The notes under the pieces: generated by a model
The model's input: the letters and a program-made list of their open reading frames with translations, nothing else
Database searches by the model: none
What the model was told of the DNA's origin: nothing
Assembly: GCA_022749755.1 (NCBI GenBank)
Contig: CM040448.1
Location: 13,886,481 to 13,950,480 of the forward strand
DNA length: 64,000 nucleotides
From: Azadirachta indica
Lineage: Eukaryota; Streptophyta; Magnoliopsida; Sapindales; Meliaceae
Direction of reading: 5' to 3'
Made by a program: the position numbers and the translations under genes
Part shown: positions 61,072 through 64,000 of the stretch, in pieces
Layout of the letters: each line of letters starts with the position of its first letter
How positions within the stretch are numbered: position 1 is the stretch's first letter

Positions 61072-63499
61072 ACCTATCATACGTACCTACCCACGTTTTA
61101 CATTTATATATTAACCTCTTCAGTCTTCCCAAATTCTCCTCAGCGAGGTTTTTCTTTTTCTTTTTTTTTTTTTTGTTTTCTTTTTCTTTATTCTTTTCTT
61201 GCGTGTTGATATAATGTAATAGTTTAAAATGATTCGAAAACAGTTAATTTTATACATATACATTATTTTCTTATGATATATATATGTATGCATGTTTTCT
61301 TTGTTCTATTAAATAAATCAATGAGTGATAATTTCTTCTTTTCTGTTAACTGGTGCATAAAGAAATAATGCAAGCATACATTCCATATATTGATCCTATC
61401 ATGTATATATGTGCTTGTTACATTTCATATAATTAACTTTCTGTTGTATTAACTTTTAATGAATAATGATTAAAAGTTTGTATTTATATTGAAAACCACC
61501 CTATTGGTTTAGTGGGGTTTCTCTCTATTTACTTGTATAATTCCATGTATTATATATTACTGGCTTCTGCCTAATTATATAGAAAATTAAAAATAGAAAT
61601 AGCTCAACCAAAGGCTAACGAGTAACGACACAGTCTGCTTCTGATCTGATTGGTCCAGAATTAATTTTGGGACAAGAATAAACTATTTTAAACCGTAAAT
61701 TAAAATTTTCGATAAACATGAAAAAGTCCAATTGTTGCTGTAGCTTCCTTCAAGTGATGATCCTCCTTGGCAAATCAACTTTTCGATGCGTACTTATGGT
61801 GACAAATCAGCAAGCTCATATATGAAAAAATGATTAAACATATTTTCAGTTTGGATTGCACGTTTCAAAGAGTTTCCCTTCTAATTAACGATCAACCATA
61901 ATATATATATAGTTAATTTTTTAGTCAATAATCAGTATTCATTCCAGCTAGCTCTCACATGAAAAAGTCAGTCAAATAGTTAGGATCTTTGAAGAAAATG
62001 CATTGCAATCAAAAAGATTACGTTTATATATGTCATTCAAAGTATGCCGTGTTGTAGGCGGTTCTCAACTCACCGAAGAAATTGGTAGTGGGATGGGTTG
62101 TGGTTTAGTGCTTTCCAAAGAAATTAAGGTTTCTAGGATGGATAACATACTCCAAAACTTAGCAAGAAAATTGCACAGAGATTAGAGCTTTCAGAGGAAC
62201 AATGTCAAAGATATGTTTGAGCTTGACATGTGCTATGCGGAAATTAAAGCAATAAGAAACTAGAGTAAAGTTGGAAGCAATAGGAAATTATTTTAGTTAT
62301 AATTAGAATATTGTTCTGGAAATCAAATTAATTGTGGCATACGGAGTTAACACAATACAATATACATTTTTTCCCAGTTTTTATATGATTTGAGTTGCTT
62401 AACGTGATTGAATTTGCTGGTTTCTAGATTAATTAACCAAAAAGATTTTTAGTGAGAGAGAGAATTTCTTTCTCCATTTATATTTTACATCTTTGTTTTT
62501 TCTACTAACATATTTCAATACAGAATGCAGGAAATTCTACGGGATTGAATATTTGTAATATGTTTTAGACATTTAAACTCAAAAAGGATTGTATCTGCAA
62601 AATTTCTACTTAATTAAAGGCATATTTGAAATTGGGGTGCTGCCCAAATTAAAGCTAGCTTTTGCAAAAAATAGATTACTAGATTTCTCATATTATTAAG
62701 AAAGTGGATGATTATAACTGTAAATTAGCAACTGTACTTTCGTGGTTAATTAAGTAGAAGTAACAAACATATATAGCTATAAATATGTTATAAAACTGTT
62801 AAGGATAATGGCCCGTCGATTGTCTTGGGTTATTAAGCTTAGAAGAAAATAAAAGCCACACAAGGACGCAGCAAGCATCTAGCTTAGCCCTTATGAGTTG
62901 TGACGCAACTTACTGGTGACTTGGTACTAACTCAAAGAATGATTGCCCGAATCATTGCAGTATATAGCTAGGCTAGAAATTAGTCATTCTTATTTTTGGA
63001 ATGTAATTTATCGACCCGGTGAAATACATTCTGCAAAGCCTCTCCTCTCATTCTTCTCGATTCCAAATTATATATAAGATGATTCAAATTTCTTAAATTT
63101 TAAAAATCTACATTTACTTTCAAAATATTTAGAATAAATTTTGCCCGCTTAGATATATTTCTACACATCGAGCTCTCCGGTAAAAAAAAAAAAAAAAAAA
63201 AAAAAAAGAGCAATGAGGTGATTTCCTCCTAATAGTTGATTATATATATATATATAGCCACAAATTTCCATCCTGGACAAATATTCTTGCCAGCTGAGGC
63301 CGATTAGTTGAGTGCTGGAACGGGATTGTGAAGCATTGAAGCTCAACTATTGTTGCTCAAACATATGATTGTCCAATTCTTCCAAAATAAGAAGTTGTAC
63401 TAGCATAAAATCTACTTCAAAAAATCTAGTTGAAAAGCTATGTTTTCTTTTCAAGATATCTTCACAGGATGAGGAAAAAGCTAGAAATTTATTAAATAC
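61072..63499. other. Intergenic region after the HMA gene
   Basis: AT-rich. A 60-codon open frame at 62003-62185 (MQSKRLRLYMSFKVC...) sits in a slightly less AT-rich patch but has no known match and no supporting signals. A poly-A run of about 27 bases at 63181-63207 and a TA repeat at 63240-63256 are the only other marks. Confidence 0.4.
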
Positions 63500-64000
63500 A
63501 ATCATACACGTTCTGTCCCGCGGCAGAAGGCATGGTTCTGCCCCGCTAATTTGGCACCCCCACACTCGCTAAACGTGTCTTGGACATTTTCTTAGGTTAA
63601 ATCTGAGCCATTGAATGATTTTTGGATGGCTTTATTTGAGAAAACTTAAGGTTATTTATTTTAGAGGTTTAGGAAAGATGAGAGTCACTTTTTGAAAAGA
63701 GAATAGCTTAGAAGAAAAGAAAAGAAGAGAGATAGAGAGAAATTTGGAGAAAGAGAGAGATTTGTGTAGCAAGTAAGGAGGAGTTCCTGAAGAAAAGCTC
63801 TCCAAGCATAGTTTTTCTCTCTTCTCTCAACTTATTTTATTGTATTGAATTTAACTACTTGTGAATTAATATTGAAGTATGTTGTTAGTGGTTGAATTCA
63901 TGATATTTGATTTTGAACTCTTTTTCATGATTTGCTAAATTTAATACTTAAGACAATGATTTAATTATGTAAAATTATCTATGTTCTGATATTGTGTTAT
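63500..64000. mobile_element. Repeat family R, copy 3, inverted and cut by the window edge
   Basis: From about 63690 the sequence matches the reverse complement of 13000-13330: agagaatagctt, gagatagagagaaa, ctctcttctctcaactta, ttgtattgaatttaactact. GC-rich start at 63509-63565 corresponds to the GC-rich part of the other copies. Continues beyond the window. Confidence 0.6.

Noticed and set aside
62003..62185. 60-codon open frame as a gene
   Set aside because: No known similarity, no promoter or splice context; frames of this length are expected by chance.
1..64000. tRNA or rRNA genes
   Set aside because: No cloverleaf-like sequence with both A and B boxes or ribosomal segment was recognised by eye; only the B-box-like motif in the SINE-like insertion was seen.

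Overview
The window is nuclear DNA of a flowering plant, most likely a eudicot. It is AT-rich, genes have GT-AG introns with exons that can be joined in frame, and the recognisable proteins are a plant cyclic nucleotide-gated channel (CNGC) family, a plant pyruvate-kinase-like protein and a small heavy-metal-associated (HMA/HIPP-type) protein. Mobile-element debris (LTR elements, MITEs, a SINE-like insertion) fills much of the rest. I cannot name the species from sequence alone.

The dominant structure is a decayed and rearranged tandem array of CNGC genes, all on the + strand. I count twelve CNGC-derived loci of three types. Type A: A1 at 363-3356, A2 at 14631-17763, and a relic at 11472-12310. 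Type B: B1 at 4661-9700, B2 at 18600-21031, B3 at 23434-27310. Type C: C1 at 30051-32689, C2 at 39584-42391, C3 at 54548-57429, and a broken C copy at 48107-49100. Orphan exons lie at 28405-28850 and at 37449-38441. Only C1, C2 and C3 have full open gene models (about 675, 653 and 634 aa). A2 is complete except for one missing base.

Region by region: 1-11.34 kb and 14.22-22.35 kb are two copies of a block holding one type A and one type B gene; they differ by MITE, LTR-element and Copia insertions. B3 and an orphan cyclic-nucleotide-binding exon follow to 28.9 kb. C1 (30-32.7 kb) converges on a minus-strand pyruvate-kinase-like gene (32.9-36.3 kb). From 36.8 to 54.5 kb, C2, the broken C copy and C3 are separated by spacers that are themselves duplicated and carry small scraps of the pyruvate-kinase-like gene, showing that this gene was caught up in the duplications. 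From 57.4 kb the array ends; a duplicated non-coding segment leads to a 77-aa HMA-domain gene at 60.57-61.07 kb, then AT-rich DNA and a truncated repeat at the right edge.

Functionally, the CNGC products should be plasma- or endomembrane cation channels with six membrane segments, a pore loop and a cytosolic cyclic-nucleotide/calmodulin-binding tail. The kinase-like and HMA genes are neighbours with no evident functional link. The most interesting features are a start codon interrupted by the first intron in both A and C types, with a back-up in-frame ATG inside that intron; the pore triplet GNG in type A; loss of intron 1 and of the TATA box plus a GC splice donor in C1; and hypervariable Asn/Ser repeats in the cyclic-nucleotide-binding region of C2 and C3. 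All homology statements are by eye; no search was run.
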